From Bromus sterilis (Eukaryota > Streptophyta > Magnoliopsida > Poales > Poaceae): a stretch of 64,000 bases of DNA. The first letter of the stretch is position 1. Each line of letters starts with the position of its first letter. The notes under the pieces are model-generated. The model did no database searches, was not told where the DNA came from, and saw only the letters and a program-made list of their open reading frames with translations. This document shows positions 9,567-20,510 of this stretch, piece by piece. The stretch is taken from contig OX465597.1 of NCBI GenBank assembly GCA_950022295.1, positions 62,669,016 to 62,733,015 on the forward strand. Direction: 5' to 3'. The position numbers were made by a program, and so were the translations under genes.

Positions 9567-11080
9567 TGATGACCCTTAACGTAAAGGGATCTATTGTAGC
9601 GTTTTTGATAAGTAAGAGTGTCGAACCCAACGAGGAGCGAAAGGTATTGATAGGCGATAGCAGGCAAGGAATAACTGCAAACACTGAAAGGTAACTTTTT
9701 AGGGGTTTTCGATATAAGCAACGATAAGACAAAAGAAAGCAAAGTAAATAGCACTGAGGAGCAGCAAGTGGCCCAATCCTTTTCTGCAAAGGATAAGCCT
9801 GACAACTGAACTTATAAATACTAAAGCGTTCTTGAGGACACATGGAGAGGTAGTCACGTTCTTTCGCCACACTCCGTATCGATAACAAGTGTTGTGCTGA
9901 TAAGTGTTGAGTGGGTGGATCTATGCCAGCACACCTTCTAGACTAAGATAAGTGCACTCTTATGATTAAACATCTTGCAAGCATCCACAAATACAAGATA
10001 GAAATTAAGGCAAAGCCTAACCTCAGCAATAAGATCAAAGGATCCATTACTCCCTTGTGCAAAAGTGTGCAAACTGGGGTTTAGGTTTCTGTCACTCCGG
10101 CAACTCACCGTAAGCATTCTTAATACACAATATATTCCCCTAGGTCCTTAAAAAGGCGAAGTGTTAAGTGTTCGACTCACACAACACCACTAGGAAAATA
10201 ACAACACAACTTAAATATCAAACAACACAAATTACTTCAACATCATATGACTACTAGCAACTAGACTTCTCCCATGTCCTCAAGAACTAAAGTAACTACT
10301 CACAAGACATAAAAGAGATCATGATCGGAGGTGATAAATATATGATAAAAAATCTGGACATAATGATATTTCTCCAACAAAACTCAATAGAATTCACCAC
10401 AAAGTAGTAATCGACACTGGTAGAGTAGAGAGGATAGATAGTACGGATTACAACACAAGATGAACTTGTGAGGTGAGATTGGATGGTGGTGGAGATGGTG
10501 CTGATGTTGGGGATGATGTTGATGATGATCTCGATGATGCCCGTGACGATGGTGATGACGATGACGATGATCTCCCCTTCCGGGAGGTGATCTCCTCGGC
10601 GGAATCTTCCCGCCGGAGAGCCCTTTTCTTCTCTGTAGGTTTCCGCCACGGAGCGGCGGCGGAACTCTGTGAAAGCTTCTTTTTTAGGGTTTTCGAGTAA
10701 CGTGGAGTATATAGGCCAGAGGGGGGGAGCCGGGAGTGGCCCTAGGGCTCCAGGCGATCTCCCAGCGCGGCCAGGGGTGGGGCCGCGCCAGGTGGCCGCC
10801 TGGGGCCCCTGTGACCCCCTCTGGCCCCTCTTCGGCGAGTCTTCGTGAATCTCCTGGAAAATACCCCCCATCAATTTTCAGGTAATTTGGAGGTATTCTT
10901 CTTCAGCAACTCAGCGTCCACTTTTTACCGATGAATCTTGCGTCCGCTGCTTCGGCACCGGAAAGTTTCAAACTGTGTAAAACAAGCCAAAACAACATAA
11001 GAACATCACCGTAATGTGAAATATATCAATGAATAAGGATGAATTACGATATAAAATAGTGATGCATTTTGGACGTATCA
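9567..11080 (-). repeat. R4 5' LTR (1514 bp)
   Basis: TGATGACCC...GACGTATCA on the plus strand, homologous to 772-2283, next to TSD copy GGGAG (11081-11085). In element sense this is the promoter-bearing LTR: TATA at 10706-10714 and a GTGAGTAGT at 10295-10303. Confidence 0.92.
10703..10830 (-). promoter_or_regulatory. R4 5' LTR promoter: TATA plus GC-rich box
   Basis: Minus strand GGCCTATATACTCC (10705-10718) with a GC-rich inverted-repeat block upstream in element sense (10735-10815). Likely drives the R4 genomic RNA; inferred. Confidence 0.6.
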
Positions 11081-11085
11081 GGGAG

Positions 11086-11677
11086 CACCCGAACTCTGAG
11101 AGTACGTTGTTTCTGCTGGTGCGAGTGATCACTCGAGCACGTCTTTGCTTTCTGGGTGAGGGAGCACCCAAACTCGAATAAAGGTACTCCCGATGGGAGT
11201 AAGAGATTTTTAGAATCAGAAAATTTTGACCTCAAGAAATAGCTGGCTTTTGGAATCTTTTGGTTTTTTTCCAACTGTTTTTATCTTGATCCATCCCTCT
11301 TGAGATGTCATGCTGATATGCATTGTCATGTTGTTTGATGACCTATGATGATGTTTGATTTTTTGATCCGTCGCGTCTCCTGGACCGTCATAATGATGGT
11401 TTGAACGTCATGCTGCCTGTTGCCTGTTGGGTTTCCAAGGCTTGTATCGGAAACATGCGAGATTTGTCGTGTCCTGTAAATAATGCTGACCTTGTGAAGG
11501 CATCTTGCCTTGGAATTCGTAACGCCCGACCCGTTTGGTCTTTGATGCAATGATGGCGCCGCCTGGGCTTCGGCGTGTTTTTCTTGGTTTGCCCTTGGAT
11601 TGCGCTATAAATACCTCCTATGGTTGCCTGTCCTTGGCATCCATTCTTCGCATCTTTCTCTTCTGTTTCTTCTTCAT
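11086..11677 (-). other. R3 3' region, part 2, containing an antisense promoter
   Basis: R3 sequence between the two nested insertions. No element-sense gene is seen. It carries the plus-strand (antisense to R3) TATA at 11605-11614 and leader of the RGG/B3-like gene that starts at 11678. A short CTCCCGATGGGAGTA hairpin motif near 11185-11200 is repeated near 37660 and 37790. Confidence 0.7.
11605..11614 (+). promoter_or_regulatory. TATA box of the antisense accessory gene in R3
   Basis: CTATAAATAC lies 73 nt upstream of the ATG at 11678, with a pyrimidine-rich leader containing TTCTTCTTC between them. This is a textbook plant core promoter spacing. It points opposite to R3 gag-pol. Confidence 0.65.
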
Positions 11678-11714
11678 ATGGCGCCCAAGCGTGGTGGTGG
11701 TGTGACTGGGCGAG
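11678..11714 (+). pseudogene. R3 antisense accessory gene, 5' piece (RGG-rich N-terminus)
   Basis: ATG at 11678 opens MAPKRGGGVTGR and is cut by the R5 insertion at 11714. With R5 and one TSD copy ignored, the same frame continues at 36646, so this is one gene split by a transposon rather than a chance frame. See 36646-37228 for the remainder. Confidence 0.7.
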
Positions 11715-13031
11715 TGATAACCCACAACTGCAGGGGATCGAGATAGTCTTCGCGGGTAAGAATAACCCAATTTATAGATTCGACTCAAGGGGAGCCAAAG
11801 AATATCCACAAGCTTTAACAGTGGAGTTGTCAATTTCACCGCACCTGAGATACACTTACTTGCAACAAAATATTAAAAGCAACTGCGATAAGGAAGTGAT
11901 GAAACAGTAATAGTAAAACAGCGAAAGTAAACAACTAGTAACCAACAGAATTAAAAACACTGTAGGCTAGGGAGATGGATGGTTGGGAACTGCATGGATA
12001 AGACATATCATGTATTTAACTTGGGGCAAGGCACACATGTACCCCAAAGGTAGTTGTACGTGCTTGCAATAAGAACTTGCATAACATATTTTGTCCTACC
12101 ATCCCGCTACGAATGGGGCCAAAAGGAACTTATGGAGATTAAGGTGCTCCTGTCAAAGAGCATTGGAACAAAGCATTAACAATCAATGGATACATGGAAT
12201 CCTCAAATTATAGTCCATCCCCTTTGGTGTCCCAAGCTGTCACCTTTGGGATCGCCGTTTCCGGACTATAACAGGTGCATACAACTCATAGATAGGACCA
12301 AGAAAACAAATATATTCATGAAAACACAAAGGGTTCAGATCTGAAATCATGGCACTCGGGCCCAAAGTGACAAGCATTAAGAGCAACAAGTTGAAGCAAA
12401 GATGATAAACGCCAATCTAGATGATAGGCAACATGCCCCCAACAATCTGATAAACTATTACATGATCTAACTCATCCAATCCCTACCATCCCCTTTGCCT
12501 ACAGCAGGAAATTACTCACACATGGATGGAGAAGTCATGGAGGGAGGATGGAGTGGTGATGATGATTACGATGGCGATGATCTCCCCTCTCCGGAGGCCA
12601 AAACAACCTCCAGATTAGCCCTCCCGGAGAAGAACATAGGGTGGCGGCGGCTCCACGATGTGAATTGAGAAAACGACTTCTGTTTCGGGGATTCTCCGTC
12701 ATGCGAATAAATAGGAGCCTTGGTAGGGCACCAGAGGAGGGGGGAGGCCGCGGCCCGACCCCTGGCCGGGCCAGGGGGCGCCTGGGCCCCCTTGGCTGCC
12801 CTCTGGTCCCACTTCTGGCTTCTGGCTCCTTCGGGTGCGTGGATTTTCTGGTATTTTTCTGGGAATTTTCTGAGACGTTCAAAAATCCATTTTCCTCCGC
12901 ACAATAAAACCATACAGGCAGCTCTTCTGAAAACAACATTAGTCCGGGTTAGTTTCATCCAAATCATGCAAGAATGAGGGCAAAACAATAGCAAAAGTGT
13001 TTGGAAAAGTAGATACGTTTGAGACGTATCA
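11715..13031 (-). repeat. R5 3' LTR (1317 bp)
   Basis: Plus strand TGATAACCC...GACGTATCA. In element sense it starts TGATACGTCTC. Homologous to 18587-18862 plus 35557-36640, and over roughly 12050-12330 to R9 (63540-63780) in the opposite orientation. Carries a minus-strand GTGAGTAAT at 12511-12519. Confidence 0.92.
12704..12830 (-). promoter_or_regulatory. R5 3' LTR promoter: TATA plus GC-rich box
   Basis: Minus strand CTCCTATTTATTCG (about 12704-12717) preceded by a GC-rich block with GGCCCGGCC-like inverted repeats (12740-12800). Same layout in the 5' LTR of this element at 36300-36430. Confidence 0.55.
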
Positions 13032-14001
13032 ACTCCCCCAAGCTTAGCATATTTCTTGTCCTCAAGCAATTCAGTACAATGAACTAAACGCGACAAATAA
13101 AACTTTGAAAAACTCTTTTGCTTCAATAGATGTATATAGGCATGTACTACGAAAATAATTTAGCAAGTATTAAAACAATGCTATGAGGACAATGCACGAA
13201 GCAATCCTTCTTTCGAGTGATCGATCACAAACAACTAAAAGCAAATAATATGCTACTGAAAATGATATGGGCAATAACAGTCAAAATCATGCAGAGCAAC
13301 AAAGTAACATTGAATTGGGCATGAAAATGATATGACTATTCTGAAATTCACAGATCATAAAGGCATAGTAGACTTTTCAGCCATAAACATGTGTAAGCAT
13401 GTGCCAAGTCAATCCAAGAATTCTCCAAAGGGAAATACCACTTCAGTATGCTAAACTATGAACAATGCAATGCATGTAAATCATTTCAACAACACATTAT
13501 GTACTCTAGCTATTTGATATTAGTCACAAGGAAAGCATGAGCCACTGGGAAAGCATTGTAAACATAGCACTATGTCGCTACAAGTTGGTCTCTAAATCAT
13601 AAGTACAAGCATATGCACAAAAGTAGAAACAAAAAGAGTTCATACCGGTTTTCCTTGTTGCATCCCTTTCGTCGATATTCGTCATCACTTCCTTGTCGCT
13701 TGCACGATTGAACGTAGGAAAATATAATCAAGTGCAAATACCATCATGGACTCGAGCTGAACTCTGCAACAAAGCAAACTAAAGAGAGAAAAGAAATTAT
13801 TTTTGGATTTTTTTCAAAGGTTAAACGAAAGAAAAAGAAAAGAGAAATCTTTTTGTTGTTTTTGCAAGATAAAAGAACAAAGAAGAACGGGCAAAGACTT
13901 CGAAAAGATCAAAGCAAACAAAATAAAACGGATAATACAATGAAAAGGTGAGAAGGGAACGTGCTCCCCCAAGCTTAGGCTTTTGGCCTAAGTTGGTAGA
14001 G
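13032..14001 (-). other. R5 PPT and 3' non-coding region
   Basis: Begins with the PPT (13032-13046, minus strand AAGCTTGGGGGAGT). The remaining 950 bp hold no supported frame; AT-rich, with many ATGA/CATG-type words. A second PPT-like CCCCCAAGCTTAGG occurs near 13965-13978, just after the ORF1 stop. Confidence 0.7.
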
Positions 14002-15213
14002 CTACTTCCCCCAGGAGCCTCCTGCACCGGGGTAATGGTAAGTCCAGGAGTCGTATGAGCCCTCTGGTGCGTACACCGAAGTCCTCGGGTCCTCACATGA
14101 GGAACGCCCTGCGCTCCAAGCGGAAGAAGATCCCTCGCCATGCTCGGTGAAGGTTTCTCCCTGGAAAGGTGGGAACTCACCATGCTCCTCCTCATCGGGC
14201 ACAACCCCCTCCATGGGGTTATGCGGCTGGTAATTAACCATGAACTCATCGAACTGAATTTCGTTGAAGGACCATCCGTTCCTGCGATTGTTATCAAACA
14301 AAACTGGTGCAGGTAGACGGATCTCACGAGTAATAGTCCTTTGAAACCTCAAAATATAATCAAGGTTACCAAACTGATAAGTCATGGTAACAAACTTATG
14401 CCTCTTCATAGCCGCAAGATCGAGACTCGCGTATGAAAAGGGAACATCATCAGGATGCGGGGTGCGTTCAAGAGACTCAAGGATAAGTGTGGCGTAAACG
14501 CCGCCATATAAATCGCCCTTGTTACTGTTCGTAACAAGGCGCCGAGCAATCAAGGCACCCACATTATACTCATTCTTACCAGAGAGGGCGTTCGCATAAA
14601 TAACGAAGTCTGGTGCAGAACCATTGCTCGTGTTGTCACGAGCTAACACCCCTCTAGCAACAAAATACGCAAAATACCTGAGGTATGGAAACAAGATGCT
14701 GGAAATCTTCGTGCGCCGAATGTCGGTCTCCTCCTGGCAGCAAAGGGAGTTGAAGAGGGTCCTCAACCCGGAAGGCTGCATGGTCATCTTAGCTGTCTGA
14801 CCAACTTTCGGCACACCTATTATATCACAAAACTGTGCCAAAGACATGGTTATGAGATCATTATAAAGTTTGAACTCGACGGTTCCAGCATCATGGTTAT
14901 AACAAAAACAGTTAACAAAACAGGAGGTAAGATTTTTGTATTGTACCACACGACATAGAGCTAGCCATGTCAAACCTGCATTGGCACAAAGGCCATACAA
15001 TTCCTCCTTAATTACTGCAGCTGTAAGAAAATCATCGCACAGATACATCATTGCGCATGCTGGATTTGTGTCTTCCAACAACTCAAGGGGCACATGATCT
15101 TCATTGTAGCTCACCCTAACTGCTGAGGGTGAAGCTGCAACTCTAGTGACTCGATCGGAGCGCTCGGGCTTCTTCTTCCCAAGCCATCCCTTTGCTTTTC
15201 CAAAGAGACTCAT
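14002..15213 (-). CDS. R5 ORF1-like accessory protein (Athila ORF1 type)
   Basis: 403 aa from the Met of MSLFGKAKGW (15213); upstream in-frame Met codons exist to 15285 but the sequence there looks like leader. The N-terminus is basic (GKKKPERSDR). The middle has the plant transposon ORF1 pattern: GTVEFKLYNDLITMSLAQFCDIIG around residues 120-145 and ISSILFPYLRYFAYFVARGV around 190-210, followed by LSGKNEYNVGALIARRL. The C-terminus is acidic then Ser/Gly-rich. This type is known from Athila elements; its role is unknown and the env-like label is unproven (no signal peptide or fusion peptide seen). The frame is fully open while gag of the same element has decayed. Confidence 0.72.
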   Translation of the reverse strand: MSLFGKAKGWLGKKKPERSDRVTRVAASPSAVRVSYNEDHVPLELLEDTNPACAMMYLCDDFLTAAVIKEELYGLCANAGLTWLALCRVVQYKNLTSCFVNCFCYNHDAGTVEFKLYNDLITMSLAQFCDIIGVPKVGQTAKMTMQPSGLRTLFNSLCCQEETDIRRTKISSILFPYLRYFAYFVARGVLARDNTSNGSAPDFVIYANALSGKNEYNVGALIARRLVTNSNKGDLYGGVYATLILESLERTPHPDDVPFSYASLDLAAMKRHKFVTMTYQFGNLDYILRFQRTITREIRLPAPVLFDNNRRNGWSFNEIQFDEFMVNYQPHNPMEGVVPDEEEHGEFPPFQGETFTEHGEGSSSAWSAGRSSCEDPRTSVYAPEGSYDSWTYHYPGAGGSWGK

Positions 15214-16000
15214 TTCTGATTTTTTTAACAATTCACAAAAACAAGGATTTAAACAAAATGAGTTGAGGCAAACTACTCTACTCACTTACCTAAGGAATAA
15301 GCTTGAATCAAAACTTGGAAAATAAATTTCTACACATGCATGCAAGCTCATACGAACAACACCAAGAGTTACTAAATACTCAAAAATGAGGCCACCAATC
15401 AAAAATCTAATTGGAGGGGTGAAGGAGTTACATACCAGGGAGAATATGCTCAAAATCTCAGCTCGAACGGTGGGCTATAGAGAGAGATCGAAAATCGCCT
15501 CCAAGAACAGCAAGAACGCAAGAACTGGAGCAGAACTCGTGTTTTTGGAGAGAGAGGAAGGAGGAGGAAGAAGACATACCTGGAGGTGTGGCCTGTGGGG
15601 CCCAGGTGCCCTGTGGGCGCGGCCAGGTGCTAGGCCGCACCAGCTGGCCGCCTGGGCCACTGGTGGCCCCCCTGGTCAGCCCCAGGTGCCTCTGGGTGAC
15701 TCCCGGCATGGAAATTTTAATATAATTTTTCTGGAATTTTTCTGGCAACTTCACTGTCGAAATTTTTTCGAAGTTCAAAAAGCTGCGAAACTTTCTGAAA
15801 ACTTGAATCAGTGATTTGAGTTGTGAAGTTTCAAAAACATATAAACTTGGTACAACAAGGAGAATAAAAGCTAAGGTAAATGAAAACATAACAAGCTCCA
15901 CTTTTTACCTATATAAAACATGCTTACTAGCAAGGTTGATCAACTCTTACCAACAAACCGGCGACATATAGAGCAAAAAGCCTCACCTCTCATGAAGTGA
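15214..16000 (-). other. R5 region upstream of ORF1, with GC-rich box and splice-like signals
   Basis: Occupies the place where RT, RNase H and integrase should be. Contains the GC-rich inverted-repeat box (15590-15715) seen in LTR promoters, a weak minus-strand TATA-like TCTATAGCC (about 15474-15482), and three minus-strand donor-like sites: CAGGTATGT near 15575-15583, CTGGTATGT near 15430-15438, and AGGTAAGTGAG near 15281-15291. They suggest a separate promoter and/or spliced leader for ORF1; this is inference. Confidence 0.45.
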
Positions 16001-18500
16001 TCATTGCACCTTTACTTTAATGGACATTGTCCCCACCATGATGGTTTTGTATTTGTGGTGCACATGTAGAGGACAATCCCATTCTCCAATCTTCACGGTC
16101 TCGATGTTCTCTATTGAGTTAAGGCCATGCCTCTTGTCAATCTTCTTCGGAAAATACACCGTGTGTTCTTTATCATTCACATTGAAAGTAACCTTTCCTT
16201 TATTGCAATCAATAATAGCACCTGCGGTGTTAAGAAAAGGTCTACCAATAATAATAGACATGCTCCCATCCTCGGGCATGTCAAGCACAAAAAAATCAGT
16301 AAGCATTAAACAATTAGCAACTCCAAGATCATATAAAGCAGTCTTGACATAATTATTATTTATGGAACCAGGAATGGTGGGTATACCTGGATCACCAAGC
16401 TTCTCAGGAATCTTTCCACTAAAAGAGTAGTTATCAAGCATAGTAGATATTGCTTCATTAGGAACTTTTCTCTTATTAGTAACAATATCTTTCATATATC
16501 TCGAATAAGGAGGTAACTTAATAGCATCAGTCAAAGGAATTTTAAGAAAAAGAGGTTTCATCCACTCACAAAACTTATTGTAATGCTCTTCTTCTTTATT
16601 TTTGAGAGACTTTCCTGGAAAGGGCATGGGTTTCTGTACCCATGGTTCTCGTTCCTTCCCATGTCTTATTGCGATAAAATCTTCTCTAGTGTATTTCTTG
16701 CGTTTGTCGGGTGCTTCTTCTTCACAAACTTCGGGTGGATCATTCTTTTCACCATCCTTTTCAGGCTCAGCACCGTCTTCAGTCTCAACATCGGAAGTAG
16801 ATATACTATTTGGATCATTGGAATTGTCAGCTTCTTTGTGCTTCTTCTTCTTCTTCTTCGGAGAGCTAACAATTTCTTCTTCCTGTATTTGAGAATCTTG
16901 CTCGATCCTCTTCGGATGCCCCTCCAGATAGAGAGGATCTTGAGTGCTGGTTCCCCCTCGGGTTTTAATCCCGAAGGCCTATATATCCTATTTGGCATTA
17001 TTAGCAAGCAAATATTTTTGCACATTAGAGATTTGATCAAGCTGAGTTTGAACCATATGAAAATGCTTCACACGACATTTAACATCATTAACTGTTCTAC
17101 CTAGAACATCAAGCAAACTTTTGATAGCAAGGGAATTATCATGCAACTGACTTTGTATCCTTTCATTAAAGTGATTTTGCTTCATAATGAAATTATCAAG
17201 CTCATCTAAACATTGATCAGGAGGCTTACCATGGGGAATGTCACTTGCATTGAAATCTAAAAGAGAGTGTACCTCTACCATAGGAGGGTGAGTGGTCGGC
17301 TCACACAACTTCTCAATGGGGGGTAGATTCTTCACGTCTTCGGTTTTAATACCCTTCTCTTTAATAGACTTCTTTGCTTCTTGCATATATTCGGGGCTTA
17401 GAGCAAGAATGCCCCTTTTCTTTGGTGGTGGAGGTGGTTCAGGGACGGACCAATCTTCGTGGTTCTTGGCAATCCTGCCCATTAATTCTTGTGCATCGTC
17501 CGGTGTTCTTTTCCTGAAAACATAACCAGCACAACTGTCCAAATAGGATCTAGATTCATCAGTTAGACCAGCATAAAATATATCAATTAATTCATTCTTA
17601 GGGATTCCATGTCCCGGTCTAGCCTAGATCAGACTGCAATACCTCCCCCAAGATTTAGGGAGGTTCTCATCCTGCAATTGTGTAAAGTTCTAAATTCTTC
17701 GTAAAGCAGCATGTTGCATATGAGCAGGAAAATACTTATCAACAAAAGAGTGAGCTAAGTCTTGAGGACTCCTAATGGAACCACATGGTAGTGCATCGTA
17801 CCATGCTTTAGCACCTTCCTTCAAGGAGAAAGGAAAAAGCTTAGTAACATGGAAGTTTCGTATCTTTTCATCTGTAGTAAACAAGCCACCTAACTCAGTG
17901 AGTTTGGTCAGGTGTGTAATAGCATCATCATTTTCTCTGCCATAAAAGGGGTTAGATTCAACCATAGATATAAGTGAAAGATCAACAGAGAAATTATAAT
18001 CAGGATCATTGATGCATATAGGAGACGTAGCAAATTTAGGATCAGGAACGGTCTTGTTCTTCAGGGAGTGTTTTTCGAGAAGCTTCTTAATAGCATCATG
18101 GTCAGAGTCGTCAAACTCTGTTAGCTCCCTGCATAAATCATCATCAAGTATAATTTAATCATCATCAAGGAGTCTCTCCTTGAGTTTACTCAAATCAGGA
18201 TAAGTGTAAGTTCCATCAAAAGTATAGCAAGTATCAGGAATTTCAATTCCATATTTTTTTTGCAGCAGCGATCTGTATATCAAGAGCATGACTAAGTGAA
18301 CCAATATCATCAAGAGTAGTGGAAGCATCATCAAAAGTATCGGACATAGTAGCAGATTCAGTAGAGGCATCATGTGGTGGAGGTGAAGCAAACTTACTCA
18401 TAACTGAAGGTGACTCAAGTGTAGCACTAGTGTTCAGAACAGTACCTTTTCTTGTACGGGATGGTAAGATCGGAACCTTGGGGTCTTCTTTCTTAGCCAT
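16001..18500 (-). pseudogene. R5 gag-protease, broken into several frames
   Basis: Starts at MAKKEDPKVPILPSRTRKG (ATG 18500). Open pieces: 18243-18500; 17690-17965 (gag core, KLFPFSLKEGAKAWYDALP); 16988-17542 (ends with DQISNVQKYLLANNAK); and 16001-16627 plus upstream (protease). The gag pieces are in different frames or separated by stops. The protease has DLG in YDLGVANCLML, but then jumps directly to TDFFVLDMPEDG and GRPFLNTAGAIIDCNKGKV. In intact relatives about 40-50 residues lie between these motifs, so an internal deletion is likely. Non-functional copy. Confidence 0.82.
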
Positions 18501-18557
18501 AGCGGATAAATTGCAGCAGGGAAAATACTTCAAGTAGACTTGTGAATAAAGCTATGC

Positions 18558-18575
18558 TTGCCGGCAACGGCGCCA
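18558..18575 (-). other. R5 primer-binding site
   Basis: Minus strand TGGCGCCGTTGCCGGCAA, 11 nt inside the 5' LTR start at 18587. Same tRNA class as R4, with differences at the 3' end of the site. Confidence 0.82.
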
Positions 18576-18586
18576 GAAAACAGGCT

Positions 18587-18862
18587 TGATAACCCACAAC
18601 TTCAGGGGATCGAGATAGTCTTCGCGGGTAAGAATAACCCAACTTACAGATTCGACTCAAGGGGAGCCAAAGAATATCCACAAGCTTTAATAGTGGAGTT
18701 GTCAATTCCACCGCACCTGAGATACACTTACTTGCAACAAAATATTAAAAGCAACCGCGATAAGGAAGTGATGAAACAGTAATGGTAAAACAGCCAAAGT
18801 AAACAACTAGTAACCAGCATAATTAAAAACACTGTAGGCTAGGGAGATGGATGGTTGGGCGC
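18587..18862 (-). repeat. R5 5' LTR, segment 1
   Basis: Homologous to the start of 11715-13031 on the plus strand (TGATAACCCACAACTTCAGG here). Broken by R6 after GGCGC (18858-18862); continues at 35557. Confidence 0.9.
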
Positions 18863-20501
18863 TGATACGTCCCAAACGTATCTCTAATTTCAGCTTGCTC
18901 CATGCATGTTTTGTGTGACTTTTCCATGATTTGCTTGAACTATCATACACTTTTGAGCATATTTGGACTAATCTATTAACCCGGTGCACCCAGCTTCCAG
19001 TTTCTGTTTTCTGCTGTTTTTGTATTTCAGGTTTTCCGGCCATTAAAAGTTCTCCAAAAAATCCGGAAAAATCAGATAAAAAATCAGCGACCAGGAAGCT
19101 TCCGGAATCACCATGGCAGCGGAGGGGGGCCACCACAGGGACTCCAGAAGGGTCCCTGGTGCGGCCCCACCCTAGGCCGCGCAAGGGGGCCTCCTGGCTG
19201 CCCTGTGGGTCCCCTCGACACCCCCCTCCGCCTATATTTAGCCCTCGGGGTGGAAACCCCTAAGATGGATCTTTTTTCCGCGAACTCTCCTCTATACCGC
19301 CGCCGCCGCCATTCCAAGATCGGGGCTGCCTGGAGAAGCTGCCCCGACACCCTGCTGGGAGGAGGAACCCCCTCCGGGAGACCATCCATAGCCATGGACG
19401 CCTCCCGAATGTGCCGTGAGTAGTCCCCCTTGGACCATGGGTCCGTGGGCAGTATCTATGTGATGTACCTCTCCCCTCTTTGTGCTTCCACTTTCGAGAC
19501 CTCGTGAGCTGCCTCACATGATCGAGGCACTTTTGTAATTTCTGCTGTTGCTATGTTGAGTTTTCTAGGATCTGATGGATTATGAGACTATGTTCAGATT
19601 TTGATGAGTAATATATTTGGTTCTTCTCTTTTATATTTTTTTCTTGAGTAAATTCTTGCATGTTCTCCCTTGCAGTATTTTGCTTTGGCCAAGTAGTTTG
19701 TTGCAACTCCAAGAGGGAGCGTTATGCTTGATAGTGGGTTCAGCCCCCTGACGTCTAGCTTGAGTGACAGAAACATGAGACTAGGGGATGTGCTGTTGCC
19801 ACCAGGGATAAAACAAAGGTGCTTGTACCCGCGGGTGCAAAGATTGTTTACTTTACGCAAAGTTCTTTTAATGCAGTTGTCTGTTGCTTTGAGTTTACAC
19901 TTTCGGTGGGATTCGCAACTTAATACCAGCGAGATGTTCTGGATAGATATCTCAAGGTGGATGATTCGTGGTAGATGCAGTTGGATTTCGGTCTACTTAC
20001 CTTGGTGTACTGCCCATTGCTTTTGAGCCCTTCCTTTCTTTGCAGCATAGTTAGCATTGCGGTGCCTTCATAATTCTGTCAATTGCCCAGTTGTGATTTG
20101 TTTACCTCGCTAGCACTTTTATCGTCTTTTGGGAGAGAGACATCACTAGTGAAAATCACGGGACCCCGGTCCATCTTCACATTACTGTTTACACCCTTAG
20201 TTTACTTTCAGTTCCACTTTTATCTCTTGCGTTGCTCCTTTGTAAACAGCAAGGCCGGAGGAATTGACAACTCCTCTGTACTCGTTGGGAGCAAAGTTAT
20301 TTGTATCTGTGTGCAGGTCCAGGTGAAGCTAGCAACCTCGGCGCCATTGTTCACTTTACCACCTTCTTTTATCCTTCGGAGTCCTACGGGAGACAAACCT
20401 TGGTATCTTTGCCAAGAGAAAACTTGCCACTGCACTATATCTCACCCTGCACTTGGGGTAACCAACGAGGCTTGAAGAGTATTAACACTCTCTTGCCATC
20501 A
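18863..20501 (+). repeat. R6 5' LTR (1639 bp)
   Basis: TGATACGTCCC...CTTGCCATCA. Pairs with 33907-35551. TATA at 19231-19240, GC-rich box upstream, and GTGAGTAGT at 19416-19424. Confidence 0.92.
19105..19240 (+). promoter_or_regulatory. R6 5' LTR promoter: GC-rich box plus TATA
   Basis: GC-rich block with GGCCCCACC / GGCCGCGC words (19150-19200) followed by CCTATATTTAGCC (19231-19243). The same layout is at 34180-34283 in the other LTR. Confidence 0.6.
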
Positions 20502-20510
20502 GCAAGTTTT

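Larger units (their letters stand above)
772..11080 (-). mobile_element. R4: full-length Athila-lineage Gypsy retrotransposon
   Basis: Complete minus-strand element with LTRs 772-2283 and 9567-11080 and perfect TSD GGGAG (767-771 and 11081-11085). PBS at 9537-9554 and PPT at 2284-2297. Order in element sense: 5' LTR, gag-protease (9453-7801), RT, RNase H-integrase (to 4776), extra ORF (4430-3924), 1.6 kb without genes, 3' LTR. The RNase H to integrase linker wording (KKDAKPRLIRW, LLLQEFDLQI) is typical of plant Athila elements. It is inserted in the 3' region of R3. The two LTRs differ at many sites by eye (roughly 5% in the stretches compared), so it is not a very recent insertion. Confidence 0.93.

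Noticed and set aside
12535..13126. Overlapping minus-strand frames of 134 and 186 codons in the R5 LTR
   Set aside because: Pro/Gly/Arg-rich readings of the GC box spanning the LTR end; the two LTR copies do not keep a common frame.
14002..15213. R5 ORF1 as a retroviral envelope gene
   Set aside because: No signal peptide, cleavage site, fusion peptide or C-terminal anchor seen; only position agrees with env.
19205..19423. 72-codon frame in the R6 LTR leader, also near 34224-34466
   Set aside because: Present in both LTRs but with shifts and different ends; fits an untranslated leader better than a gene.
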